Made by a program: the position numbers and the translations under genes. From Vesta saturnalis (taxonomy: Eukaryota > Arthropoda > Insecta > Coleoptera > Lampyridae), in the NCBI GenBank assembly GCA_036346205.1, contig JARFJB010000974.1, positions 1,950,001 to 2,014,000 on the forward strand: a stretch of DNA of 64,000 nt, in the 5' to 3' direction. Each line of letters begins with the position of its first letter. The stretch's first letter is position 1. The notes beneath the pieces are model-generated. The model had not been told where the DNA came from. It saw only the letters and a list, made by a program, of their open reading frames with translations, and did not search any database. Positions 14,735 to 26,000 of the stretch are shown one piece after another.

Positions 14735-15063
14735 TCAGGAATTCAACATAACATTTTGAGACGTCATGGTAATAGTTTTAGATATCCTGATGTTCCTGAT
14801 ACAGTAATCTTACCACACGATGATATTGTACTTCATTTATCTCAACCTTTAACAGCATGCGGCACTAACAGAACCGCAAATCTTTATTCTTTTTCAATCA
14901 ATTTGTCTGCATATAAGGTTAATTAGCTTTAAAAAATTAAAATAAGTTAGTGATTTAGTTTAATTTCTTTTGAGAAAATGTTTTAAGTATAAGTTTTTGT
15001 AAGAGAAATAAAATGTTACTTAGTGAATGTCTATTACGCAATTGCTTTCTTGTTTTTATTTTT

Positions 15064-15134
15064 TAGCGTAACAGTAGTGGCCACAGTACCATCCTCTAGC
15101 GACCACTGTACCAGCATTGATGGTACAGTGGCCA
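15064..15134. promoter_or_regulatory. subterminal repeats and hairpin, likely transposase-binding region
   Basis: An exact 11-bp stem CCACTGTACCA (15103-15113) and TGGTACAGTGG (15121-15131) with a 7-base loop. A further GTGGCCACAGTACC lies at 15077-15090. The same GTACAGTG(G/A)CCA core occurs inside the left end at 13132-13144 and resembles the inner end of the terminal repeats. Role inferred from position, not shown. Confidence 0.55.
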
Positions 15135-15364
15135 AATTAGATAATATGTTTGTATCCCTAAAATTTGTGGTATAATTTTACTTTTTGTATTTAACAGTAT
15201 AAAGATCTAAAACAGTAACTATGGTATTACGCTCTAACGGTATCACAATCTACAACAACTATTTATTTTGATTATTATAAGTTTTTGTTATGAACGAATA
15301 AGTTCACTAATATAAGTAATTTGATTGTAATCTCATTATATTTAGAATTTACATCAGTTCTACA

Positions 15365-15500
15365 TACATAAAGACAAAATTTACATCGATTGGGGCTTGA
15401 ACCTTGATGGCGCAGTTGGTTAGCGCGGTACTCTAGCAAAGTACAGGTCGTAGGTTCAAATCCTACTCGAGGTAAACTTTTATTTATGTGTTTAATAAAA
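15365..15500 (+). repeat. tRNA-derived SINE family 2, forward copy
   Basis: A leader (TACATAAAGACAAAATTTAC, then ATCGATTGGGGCTTG), a tRNA-like head at 15401-15473 and an AT-rich tail. The same leader, head and tail occur in reverse at 35390-35510, which shows a dispersed SINE rather than a lone tRNA gene. It is inserted inside the pogo-like element. Confidence 0.8.
15401..15473 (+). tRNA. tRNA-like head of SINE with complete cloverleaf, apparent anticodon AGC
   Basis: A 73-base segment folds fully. Acceptor ACCTTGA/TCGAGGT (7 of 7 pairs, one G-T), D stem GCGC/GCGC, anticodon stem GTACT/AGTAC with loop CTAGCAA (anticodon AGC, nominally Ala), T stem GTAGG/CCTAC with loop TTCAAAT. A and B boxes for RNA polymerase III are intact. 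Because a second copy shares the flanks, I regard it as a SINE promoter head. Whether it is also transcribed as a tRNA is unknown. Confidence 0.6.
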
Positions 15501-15749
15501 TTAATAATAATATTTATTTATTTTGATGTTTTAAATATTTCAGTAAAAAGGTGCCACTGTTCCAGACTCTCCCTAAATGTTATAATTAGTTAATAAACTT
15601 AAAATTGAAAGTAATTTATTTTACTTCTTAGTGACTAGCAATTGCATTTTATTTATTTGACTCATTTGAGTATCGTAAATCGAATTTTTACGTGACTGAA
15701 GATGTAATCATAACTACCAATATGACAAATTTGAAATAACTTCTGAAAT

Positions 15750-15949
15750 GTCAAATTGCCTTTAAAGGAATTGTTTTATCTTTATTCAATAACTTATAGC
15801 AATGGAAAAGACTAAGTGTATTTATAGATTTATTTTTCATGAACAACTTACATTACATACGTTAACACATACATCGTGTTTCTTAATGTTAACCTGTCGG
15901 ACGCCGAAGTTGTTGGCGCTGTTGCCAACTCTCTTTTTTATATGTGACA
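15750..15949 (-). mobile_element. Gypsy 3' LTR (left boundary unresolved)
   Basis: The element reads on the minus strand. Its 3' LTR begins with TGTCACATATAAAAAAG (right edge 15949), directly after a purine tract on the minus strand (TAAGAGGGAGG, plus 15950-15960). The same sequence recurs at about 30290-30443, where it would be the 5' LTR. The left edge lies somewhere between about 15590 and 15780. Confidence 0.7.
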
Positions 15950-16016
15950 CCTCCCTCTTAATGAAAAGTATAATATTTGCAAAACAAAACGAACTCTATA
16001 ATTAACAAGTACAAAT

Positions 16017-16913
16017 TTATAAATCTAACCTATTTGGAGGTTTGGATGTCCTTCCAGATCTGGTTACATAATTCTTACTCTCTGGAATGACTTCCTGTTC
16101 CTCACTACTTATCTTATTATCTACATAGGGCGTATTCCAAAAATTGGTTCTAGTTTCTACCTTATTTAATAAGCAATCATCAGGATGACATCTCAGTTTA
16201 GGTGTCAAATGTGAATGTCTAATATCTACAGTATTCCGTCTTTTGAATCTACCTTCCTCATCCTTTAACACAAAAGATCGAGGTGTATTATGTTGTTTTA
16301 CAATTTTTGCAGGTTGCCAAATTTTACCTTTTTTATACACTACATTTTTTCCCGGTGAAAATGTATATTTCCTTGACCTGGCAGATTTATCATAATAATA
16401 TTTATTTCGATAATTCGATCTGGTTAATACTCTATTAAAATTCTTTATTACTAAAGGTTTCAATAACTGATCATTTATCGGCAATTTAGTTCGCGTTCGT
16501 CTAGAAAACAGTAATTGTGCAGGAGAAAAATCACTACCTAAAACTGGTGTGTTTCTGTATTCTAACAAAAAAAATTCTAATTCGACATTACTTTCAAAAC
16601 TTTTTTTTAACATCCTTTTAGCAATGCCTACACCTCTTTCCGCTAAACCATTGCTTTGAGGATAGTACGGACTTGAAGTTATTACTTCAAATTTCCATTT
16701 ATCACTAAATCTAAGAAATTCATACGAACCAAAAGGCATATTGTCAGCTATCAACTTTTTGGGAATACCGTGTACAGCAAAAATTACTTTCAGTGCTTTT
16801 ATTATGTCATGAGCAGTTTTACTCTTTAACTTCACTAATTCCAACCACTTTGAATAATAATCAACCAACACTAGGTATGATTCAGTTGCATACTCTAAAA
16901 TGTCACATGCCAC
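16017..16913 (-). pseudogene. Gypsy integrase catalytic core and C-terminal tail
   Basis: Inserts the DNA copy into the host chromosome. A 298-codon frame with the acidic triad visible: ACDILEY (Asp 4), IADNMPFG (Asp 57) and PQSNGLAERG (Glu 92). There are 34 residues between the last two. Downstream it has the usual EYRNTPV segment and a basic C-terminal part with a chromodomain-like or GPY/F-type region (VVYKKGKIWQPAKIVKQ near 190-207). Similarity extends a few residues upstream of the first ATG, so that start is not the natural one. The frame stops shortly before the purine tract and LTR. Confidence 0.9.
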
Positions 16914-16947
16914 TTTTCAAAGGGTAAATTTGGACAATCTTGAATTA

Positions 16948-17436
16948 TCATTGGTTCTTTAATGTTCTTATTCCTAAATTTTCACAGATTCTACATTTAC
17001 TCACAAACATTTCTATATCTGAATCGATATTGATCCAATAAAATAGTGACCTTGCTCGACTTTTTGTCTTACTAATACCAAAATGAGTTTCATGTATATT
17101 TTTAAGAATTTCAATTTTCAAACTTGACGGAATTATTATTCTATTATTAAAATATAATATTTCATTATCTACAAAAATTTCACTACTTTTACTGAAAAAA
17201 AATACTACATCATTTTTAACTTTTGATTTTGACTTAGGCCAACCTTCCAAACATAGTCTTTTCAATTCTCTCAACATAGGATCTTTATTAGTTTCTGTTA
17301 TAATTTTGATTTTTAAATCATTACTTATAAAAATAGTGTGTACTGTTTCATTTAAACATTCATCCGTAGTACTCTGATCTGCTTGTGAACAAGCCCTACT
17401 TAATGCATCTGCAATAAACATTAACTTACCACGCAA
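16948..17436 (-). pseudogene. Gypsy RNase H end and integrase zinc domain
   Basis: Begins with the conserved MFIADALSRA segment at the end of RNase H. It then runs into the integrase H-H-C-C zinc-binding domain, visible as NIHETHFGISK and VSKCRICEN with the two Cys. The frame is lost near 16960, just before the catalytic core. Confidence 0.85.
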
Positions 17437-18460
17437 CAGATATGTCGAACTTACACAATTTTAATTTAATTCTTTGTAATCTTCCAGAAGGTATCTTATT
17501 TAGATCTTTTTTCATTATACTTACTAAAGGTAAGTGATCTGTATGTATTAATGCTTTACGTCCATAAATGTAATGATAAAATTTGTTACAAGCAAACAAG
17601 ATAGCTAGAAACTCTTTTTCAATCTGACTATAATTTATTTCACAATTATTTAAACTTTTGGAAGCAAAACAAACTGGTTTACCTTCTTGTAATAAGGCAC
17701 AACCTATCCCATTCTTACTAGCATCTGTTTGAATCGTTATTTCTTTAACCCTATCAAAATTTTGTAACACAGGCGATTGTGTTATTATTTGTTTCAAAGT
17801 ATTTATACTTTTTGTATGCACATCCAACCAGACAAATTCTATATTTTTCTTTAATAATTCTCGTAATGGTGATGAAATTTCCGATAAATTTGGTATAAAA
17901 CCTCGCATGTAGTTAATTAAACCTAAAAATCTCTGCAATTCAACTTTATTTTTTGGAATGTCATATTTCTCTATCGCTTTAATACGATCTGCATCCGGTT
18001 TAATTGTACCATTACTAAATATATGACCTAAATAATTCACTTGTTCAACTCTACATTGAAATTTTGCTTCATTAAATTTAATATTATTTTCTTTTGCTCT
18101 ATTCAAAACTTTTTTTAAAATTCTATCATGCTCTTCAATAGTTTCTGCAAATATAAGCAAATCATCTAAATAAATTAACACATTATCAATATCACCAAAC
18201 ATTTTCTCATTATACCTCTGAAACACTTCAGCAGATATGTTCAAACCAAAAGGCAGCCTTTTAAAACAATAAGTACCAAACATGGTGCTAAAAGTACATA
18301 ATTTTTGACTATCACTGTCTAATTCAATTTGCCAAAATCCATCCTTTAGATCTACAACTGAAAAAAAATTAGCTTGATTTAATTTAGAAGTCAAATCATT
18401 TAAAGTAGGAATACTGTGATATTCCTTTAAAATAGCTTCATTCAGCATTTGAGGATTCAA
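17426..18460 (-). pseudogene. Gypsy reverse transcriptase and RNase H
   Basis: A 344-codon frame. The RT palm shows VVDLKDGF (Asp at residue 37) and the YLDD catalytic box at 97-100. RNase H follows with IQTDASKNG (Asp 246), SQIEKEFLAI (Glu 281 region) and IHTDHLPL (Asp 308). Together these copy the RNA into DNA and remove the template. All visible catalytic acids are present. The frame is entered by a one-base shift at 18460 and lost by another near 17430, where the HHCC-side domain continues in a different frame. With so few lesions it may be young, or intact but mis-sequenced. Confidence 0.92.
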
Positions 18461-19605
18461 AGTCTTAGATTGCCATTTGATTTTTCAACTATAACAAGTC
18501 GATTTACCCATTCTGTAGGTTCATCAATTTTTTTAACAATATTTGCAACTACTAGTCTATCTAACTCAGCTTTTACCTTCTTTTGAAGATTTAATGGAAT
18601 TCGATAAGGTGACTGACTAAAAGGTACAGCATTCTGTTTTAATTTAATGCTGTATTTCTGTGGAAAACAACCTATTCCTCTAAATACCTCTACAAATTCA
18701 TTAAAAATATCAGTCTTATACTTAGACTGTACTGCATCTATTTTATTTCTTGTTACTAATCTTAACTTTTTAATAGTATTTATCCCTAAAATAGGAATCG
18801 TATCTGTTTTTGTAACTATAAATATTTCTTTATGAACATTTATCCCCACTTTTATGTCCAACAAAATTTCTCCCATTGTCTCTATACTGTGACCTCCATA
18901 AGCTTCTAATTTTACAACAGTCTTATTTAACATATACTCTTTTAAATTACTTTGTTCTATTTGTTTAAAATATTCAATCGGCAAAATATTAACATCAGAA
19001 CCAGTATCAATTTTAAATTTAAACATACAATTTTCTATGTTTATCAATTCTAACCAGGCATTTACATTATTAATTGAGTCACAAAAATATTCAGCGTTAT
19101 CATTTAAGTTAACTAGTTGGTTAACATTTGCCCTACAAACATTGGCAAAATGATTATACCTTTTACATTTAGTACACTGTTTACCAACAGCCGGACAATT
19201 ACTTTTATGTGAATAACCACATCTGTTACATTTACCAATTCTATCACTTCTGTTATTAAAATGATTTACGAAGGTGTTACCTCTGCCTCTTCTGTTCATC
19301 TGTCGTGAGGGCTGATGTCTTCCTTCAGCAGCTACTTCTTTTTTATTTGGATTATCATTTACTTTTTCTTGCGATTTCGTTCCTTTTATAACGCTCACCT
19401 CTTGACCATGTATTTCTCTTGTATGTTTCCTGGTTATTTGTGCCACTCGGAATGCTTCAATTGCCTTATCTATTTCAATTGTTCCCATTTTAATTATACG
19501 ATCTTGAGTATCCCTGTCATTGCTATATAGCACTAGCTTATCCCGTACCATTTCTTCAGAGCTCTTGAATTCACAATCTTTCACAAGCATCTTGACTTCC
19601 AACAA
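18457..19605 (-). pseudogene. Gypsy gag C-terminus and aspartic protease
   Basis: A 382-codon frame. Residues 126-137 (CNRCGYSHKSNC) and 144-157 (CTKCKRYNHFANVC) are two nucleocapsid-type zinc knuckles that would bind the element RNA. A protease follows with active-site FKIDTGSDVN at about 197-206. The last 40 residues are already reverse transcriptase (RLVIVEKSNGNLRL), after which a single-base shift moves the reading into the next frame. The N-terminal capsid part is cut off by the neighbouring LINE fragment. The basic RGRG/RRGRGN segment around 105-110 precedes the knuckles. Confidence 0.88.
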
Positions 19606-19621
19606 AAAGTTGTCAAATGTT

Positions 19622-20335
19622 TCCTTCTTCTTCTTCTTTAGGTGCCTTCTTCATTACTGAAGGTTGGCGACAATATCTTCAAACTCTTCTCTATTTGTTG
19701 CCGTTCTCAATAGGGTGTGTGTCCAGTCCTGTCCATTCTCTTACATTTTTAGCCATGAACATTTTCTTCTGCCAGGGCCCTTCTGCCCTCTATTCTTCCT
19801 TCCATGAGCAATCTCAAAATTGATATTTTTTCCTCTGTATATGTGTCCCAGATAACTTGTTTTGCGTCGTTTCACATGTTGTATTAGTTCTCTGTCTGCT
19901 CATCATTCTGATGACATTCTCATTTGTCATTCGTCTTGTCCATGGAATCTTTAGAAGTCTACGGAAAACCCACATTTCAAATGCTTCTAATCGCTGCATT
20001 ATTCTCTTTCGCATTGTCCAGGATTCCATTCCATATAGTAGAATAGAATATATGTATGTTTTCACGAAACGGTATCAGTATCTAGTGACAATGTGGAATT
20101 TGTTAATAGTTTTTCATTCTTATGAACGTGGCTCTTGCATTTTCAATTCGTGTTCGAATTTCCACGTCAGGATCTAGGTTATGGGTTATCCAAGATCCAA
20201 GGTATCTGAATTTTCTCACCTCTTGAATTTGAGTATCATGTAATCGTATATTGGCTCGTAGATTTGGGGTTCTGCTGATAACCATTACCTTTGTTTTTGA
20301 TGTATTTATTTTTAAGCCATATTGATCTCCTGAGT
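19622..20335 (-). pseudogene. LINE ORF2 C-terminus and 3' end
   Basis: Minus-strand frames 20103-20285 and 19814-20065, plus continuing sequence to about 19660, resemble the end of endonuclease-reverse-transcriptase LINEs common in insects. Visible are EVRKFRYLGSWIT, SILLYGMESWTMRK, RLEAFEMWVFRRLLKIPWT and, further down, an arginine-rich GRRK segment. Minus-strand AAAGAAGAAGAAG at the 3' end looks like a short simple-repeat tail. The 5' part is cut at the duplication junction 20335. Copy 2 continues it to about 30.2 kb. Frameshifted, not functional. Confidence 0.85.
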
Positions 20336-21302
20336 CCTTATTTATTGAATTTACATTAATTCTATGAATTTTACAGGCCTGGAAATTACCTCTACATGAA
20401 TAGGGATACTACTACACCCAAATATCCATCTTAAACATGCCTACGGCCAATTTTGAGGAAAATTATTTAAATTCTACCAATACTCTTAAAACTAAAATTA
20501 ACAAAAATGGACATAAATATAAGGAATTATAAAAAAATTGAGGCTACCTTACTATTTTTGCCTCTAGTAATTTATTTTATATAAATTGTCTCAATTTAAA
20601 ATACTTTTAAAAAATTTTAAGGAGGATATAACATAACCTCATTTGTTTATATAATTTTAATGTTAAATTTCACACTTTTAACCACAATAACTGTTAATGT
20701 AAGTGTTTAAACTTAATGTTCAAGTCACAAATTAATTTATTTGACCACTTTCGTAGGTTCATAGGTTCTCCTACGACTAGTGTCGGAATGTTGTCAATCA
20801 CTAGTTTAAGGTCATAAATTGTTGATTACACAAATAATCCCAGAGCTGCTGCATGATTTAAGTTTTATAGTCACTCACTAATGTGCTTATTCTGTTTTTT
20901 CATAATTTTGCACTAATATGAGTTTAACGAACAAATACGAATGTTTTCACTCATCTTGCAACATTGATACCAGCCTAAATCTAGTTTTAACATTATTTCC
21001 TTTCAACCACAACCTGTATCACATGTCGTTAGGGAATATTGTTTAATATAAACTTACAAAACTAAATGAAAACTTGAATTAACTCAAAACGATAACAAAC
21101 ATATCCTATACTTCTAAACTGTGCTGTCGATTAAATTGTACTAACATTATTTAAATTATATTAAGAAATATTTTTCAAAATCTCAATGTTTATTAATCAT
21201 TCTTATCTAGAATTATTTAATGAAATGTACCATTTCGTACTAACTAAAGTAAAACTTCACTATGCAAATTACATAGCTACTTTCACGTAATTTGAATCAT
21301 CT

Positions 21303-21369
<67 letters not shown>

Positions 21370-23000
21370 TTCCCACCACCTTTTCTCTCAAGTGACCTCA
21401 AGAAGGGCGCATACCTTAAAGGGTGACCTAAATTTGAAATTTGCGTTATTGTGCTACTCTATGAAGTCAGCATCTTAGCTTAGACGTATAAGGTCCTTTA
21501 AGAAATTGGTGTAGCATCTTAAAATGGTTCTATACCATAAAGACGATATGAGTATCATAAAATAAAGTCTTTTTAGCGCCTATTATCTTGGATCTGATTT
21601 TTAAATCTAAGCCCCTTTGGCAAAATTCAACATATTTCCATTATCATTTTATCTTAAAGGAGATCCAACATCTTTGGTCCAGTATTGTTTCCTCCCAATT
21701 TCTAAACCTTAGTTTGGGACATCTTCTTTGGACTCGTTTTCATCTCCTGCGGGATGAATGTCAAGGATGTTTAATATTTGATTCATAATCTTAGTCGCCC
21801 AATTTTTCTCACGTGACTTCATGCTGGGTGCGTATCTTAAAGCCGTATCCCTGAGTCTGCGTCTATTGCCCCACTTAATGAACACAGCATCTTAGTTTTA
21901 GCACTTTGAGTGCATTATGTCCTTTTGGATTGGTTTTAACAGCTAGTACCAGAATAACGTTCTTGAAGCATAATTGTTCCAACATCTTAAAGATGGCTGG
22001 ACATCTTAAAATAAGGTCCTTTTGGCATTCAGCCTCTTGAATACAGAATACAATTTTTGTATTTAGGGTCCTTTTAGAATTTAAAATACTTGAATCTAGT
22101 TACAATCAATCAGAATCATCGTTGCATACGAGGACTGTTCAACAACTACGCGACTTGACAAAGGAAACTTAAGTTCCGAACTAACAATGCATTTATTGTA
22201 GGTCGATGAATCCAAGTCCTCTAAAATAAACTACCTCGGAATTAGACGAATATATCTTACCGCTAACTCATTTTTTTTAAGGTTGGAAACAGATTTTAAT
22301 TTCTGGGAATCAAATTTAGCGCATGGGGTGAGGAAACCAATTGAAATTCCAGTTCATAAATTTTAGCCATTGAAATCGCAAACTTGGTGGAACGTGCGTT
22401 ATCCTTATGGTAACCCTAATGATGCAGTTTATCTTTATTTTTTTCACTTTGGCGTACTGTCAAACACAGTCTAATCGACAGATCGCCCTGTACTGGCGTA
22501 AACCTATTAAAAAATGAGTCTTTAAAATGGTAACAAAGATTTCTCCGAATGCGCGCTGTCTCTATGTTAGGCCACGTAATTACCGAACAATCATAGTAAA
22601 GTCCGTTATTCTGGATCTCGACGTTGGTTTCAACAATTTTAAATAAGGCTCCTTTGGAAGAATTAGTCCTAAATATCTGTTTGTACCAGCATCACTTTGA
22701 TGGTTTGGTGTGAGTTAGAATATACACGTATTTTCATTGTAATAAACGTTTTTCATTCTTTCATTTTGTTTTATCAAAATAATAATACAAGAAAAATTTA
22801 AGTATGATAACAATTTGAGTACACCCGCCATAACATGCAAGCTTTGTTACGGTAACTACATATGTGTTAATAATTTACGTTAATGTCACTGCCTTTGTAA
22901 ATAGGGAGAGCAAATGGCCAGGGTACAGTGACCACTTCCATACTATTTTGTTAATTATAAAGAATACGTGCTAGCATCTAGCTCACAATATATCAATCAT
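20336..23000 (+). repeat. tandem duplication, copy 2, lightly altered part
   Basis: Collinear with 10530 to about 13200 and nearly identical apart from many 1-4 base insertions or deletions, often at homopolymers. Examples are missing bases near 21115, 21178 and 22332. Includes the TA tract 21304-21366 and the CATCTTA-rich repeat. The pogo left end is present but damaged near 22900-22935. Confidence 0.9.
21304..21366. repeat. (TA)n microsatellite, copy 2
   Basis: Counterpart of 11506-11577, slightly shorter. Confidence 0.96.
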
Positions 23001-26000
23001 ATACTCAGTCTATTACGAGAGTTTCCCCTTTACTCGAATTCCTTAAATTTTGAATGCCGCTTAAATTACCGGAATTCAAAATTTTTGAAAGGGCTCCCAG
23101 GAACTTTCCTCAAAATTACCCTGGTTGAATCCCAAAATTTTCCCCGAAAGAGCTAACTTGGCTTTCAAAAATGGAAAAAACACCATTATGGAAAAAATTT
23201 GCACGGAAAGTTAGGTTTAACGTTTTGGGCCGGGTTCCAAATGGAAAGAAACTACCTCTTTCAATGGGGAAAAAAATTTGAAAAAGCCCTGGAAGATTAT
23301 GGTTTAAATTTTAGGGAAACGGAAACGTGAGCACCCTTAATGGCAGGAAGTAAATTTTGGGAGAAAAGGGGAAAAACCAAGTTGGTGAAAATTTTAAGAA
23401 AAGGAAATTAATTAAAAATTAAGAATTTGGGAAAGTCCACCACTTTTAATAACCCGGAAAAGATTTGAAAAAAGCCCTTAACTATTAAAGCCGGTAAAGG
23501 TTTTGGAGAAAGGCCAAAAAACCAATTGGTTGTTAATTTCCAATAAAGAGGAAACCAATTAATTTACCAAGTTCTTATTAACCAATTGGGAAAAAGGAAC
23601 CCCATTTTAATAAATTCCCAAAAAAAATTAATATAAAGAACGCCCACGGAACCATTAAAGGCTTCACCCAACAAAGGTTTGGATTCCCGAAAATATTTTA
23701 AACCAAGGTTGCCAAATTTCTAAAAGCAGGAAAAATTCCAATTTACCATTCAGACATTTGGAAACAACGGACCCCAAATATTTCGGTTTGGTCAATAAAA
23801 TTTACCAAACAGGAATAAATGTTTATATTGAAGCTGGCCAGCATCCATCATAGGCCTTAAACCCTAGACAAATGGACTCCAGAAAATTATTTTAATAAAC
23901 AACCGGTTGGCCAAAAAACGGGTTGGTTGAGGAATAGGAATTCAATTTTTCAACTACAACCCGGAAAGAATTTTATTCCCACTGTTTTAAACCCTTTCCA
24001 AACTGCATTTCCAGCCCGTTTGGCCAACGGGAAAATTTATTCCAAATTTTCAGGATCAAAAGAAGGAAATGAAAAGATTTCAGGCGGCTTTTTAAAAAAT
24101 TTGGAACCAAAAAAACTTTAAAGATTAAGGCTAACAGAAAATTTTAAGGTTAATAGGAACAACATAACAATTTGGCCAAGGAAAAAGAGAAACCGTTGGT
24201 TTGAAAGAATTTACCCCGTGTATTTCTTCATTTTTCAACCTTTAACAACTCCGGAAAAGCCCAAATTTTATTCCCTTTTTAAACCAATTTTCTGCATTAA
24301 AGGTTAAAGCTTTAAAAAAAAAAGAAAGAAGAAAAATGAAGTTTAATTTTTAAAGAAAAAGTTCTTAAGAAGCTTTCGAAGGAAGGAAAATGGAAAGTCC
24401 ACCTTTACGAACGGCTTGTGGTTAAGGGAAAATTTAGAAGTTTGAACCCAAAAGGGAAAACTTTTTAAAAGTATTAAAATTCCGTAACAGGAAGTTTTAA
24501 GGGTATCAAATTCAACAAACATTTTTTGGATTATTAATAAGTTTTTGTTATTGAACGAATAAGTTCTTAAAAAGTAATTTATTGTAATTCATTTATTTAA
24601 ATTTAACACATTCCATAACAAAAGCAAAATTTTAATTCTTTTAACCTTTGGCGCATTGGTTAAAGGCTTTAAAATTAAAATAAGGTGTTTAGGTTTAAAT
24701 TTCCTTTTGAGGAAAATTTTTAATTTAAGTTTTTAAAAAATAAAATTTTATTTAATTTGAATGTTTTAAATTTTCGAAAATTGCCCTTTCCGTTTTTTAT
24801 TTTTTAAACTTAAAATTGGAAAGTAATTTAACCCTTGTACCAGCAATTGATTTTAATTTGGCCAAAAGATAAATGTTTTTATCCCTAAAATTTGTTATAA
24901 TTTTACTTTTGTAATTTAAATTAAAATTCCTTTAAAAAGGAATTGGTTTTACCTTTTCTAACTTATACAATTAAAAACTAATTTATTTTGATTTATTTTA
25001 TAAAATTTTGTTAAACAATAAGTTTTCTTAATTAAGTAAATTTGTTTGTTAATCTTTTTATATTTGAATTTTAATAAAGTTTACAAAACAAAAGAACCAA
25101 AATTTACAAATTTATTCTTAACCTTATTTGGGAGGTTTTGGGGTCCTTCAAAGAATCTGGTTCAAATTCCTTACTCGGGAAACTTTTTTTATTTTTAATT
25201 AAAATTAAAAATTTTTTATTTTATTTTTTAAAATTTCAGGTAAAAGGTGCCAAATGTTCCAATTCCCTAAATTGTTTTTAATTATTTAATTTAAACAAAA
25301 ATTGAAAGGGTAATTTTTTTACTTTTTGCAATTGCCAAATTTTATTTTTTTTAACCTCATTTTTTCCCGGTAAAATGAATTTTTTGACCTGGAAGATTTA
25401 ATCATAATAAATTTATTTCAAATTTGAAATAACTTCTAAATTAAAATTCCTTTTTAAAAGGAATTGTTTTATCCTTTATTCCCAAAAACTTAATTGGCAA
25501 GGGAAAAACTAAAAGGTGTTTTTGTTTATTTTCAAAAAATTTAATTACATTACTTTAAAACTTTTAACATCCTTTTTCAATGCCTAACCTTTTCCGGAAA
25601 CCCAATTGTTTGGGTGTTCCAACTTTTTTATTATTAAATTTCCCTTTAATAAAATTAAAAATTTCAAAACCAAAAGGCCATAATTTCAAGTACAAATTTT
25701 TAAATCCTTAACCTTATTTAGGTTTTATTTTCAGACGGTTTTACTTTAATTCCTTAATTCCAACCACTTTGTTTCCCCACTATTATTCTTATTTAAATTA
25801 CATAAAGGGGTAAATTTCCAAAATTGGTTCTTTAATTTCTTACCTTAAATTTTTCACAGGATTCTCATTTATTCAAAAATTTCTAATATCTAACCATATT
25901 GTCCTTTAAAATTACCTTTTCCTTTTTCCTTTAAACCAAAAGATTTCATGTATTATTTTGTTTCAATTTTTCAAATTGCCAAATTTTACCTTTTTTATAA

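Larger units (their letters stand above)
13115..15573 (+). mobile_element. pogo/Tigger-like DNA transposon with intact ends
   Basis: Perfect 21-bp terminal inverted repeats, starting GGGAGAGTCTGG at 13115 and ending CCAGACTCTCCC at 15573. Each side is flanked by TA (13113-13114 and 15574-15575), the target site typical of the Tc1/mariner/pogo superfamily. It contains a broken plus-strand DDE_1 transposase, a subterminal hairpin and an inserted SINE. The 2459-bp length includes the SINE. Confidence 0.92.
15950..19605 (-). mobile_element. Gypsy-type LTR retrotransposon internal region
   Basis: Minus-strand order gag zinc knuckles, aspartic protease, reverse transcriptase, RNase H, integrase is the Ty3/gypsy order. 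Frames break near 18460, 17430 and 16960, otherwise coding is long and clean. A LINE 3' end abuts the gag side near 19620, so most of gag and the 5' LTR are missing from this copy. Copy 2 retains a 5' LTR at 30290-30443. Confidence 0.9.
10530..20335 (+). repeat. large tandem duplication, copy 1 (well-preserved)
   Basis: A 9.8-kb unit whose left part (10530 to about 13130) recurs almost base for base from 20336. The rest recurs in the same order but heavily degraded up to about 28.39 kb. Copy 1 contains an unknown repeat, a pogo-like element with a SINE, most of a Gypsy element and a LINE end. The junction at 20335/20336 cuts through the LINE and restarts at CCTTATTTATTG. Confidence 0.9.

Noticed and set aside
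15401..15473. Genuine host tRNA-Ala gene
   Set aside because: Cloverleaf is intact, but leader and tail are shared with the reverse copy at 35390-35510, which fits a SINE better.
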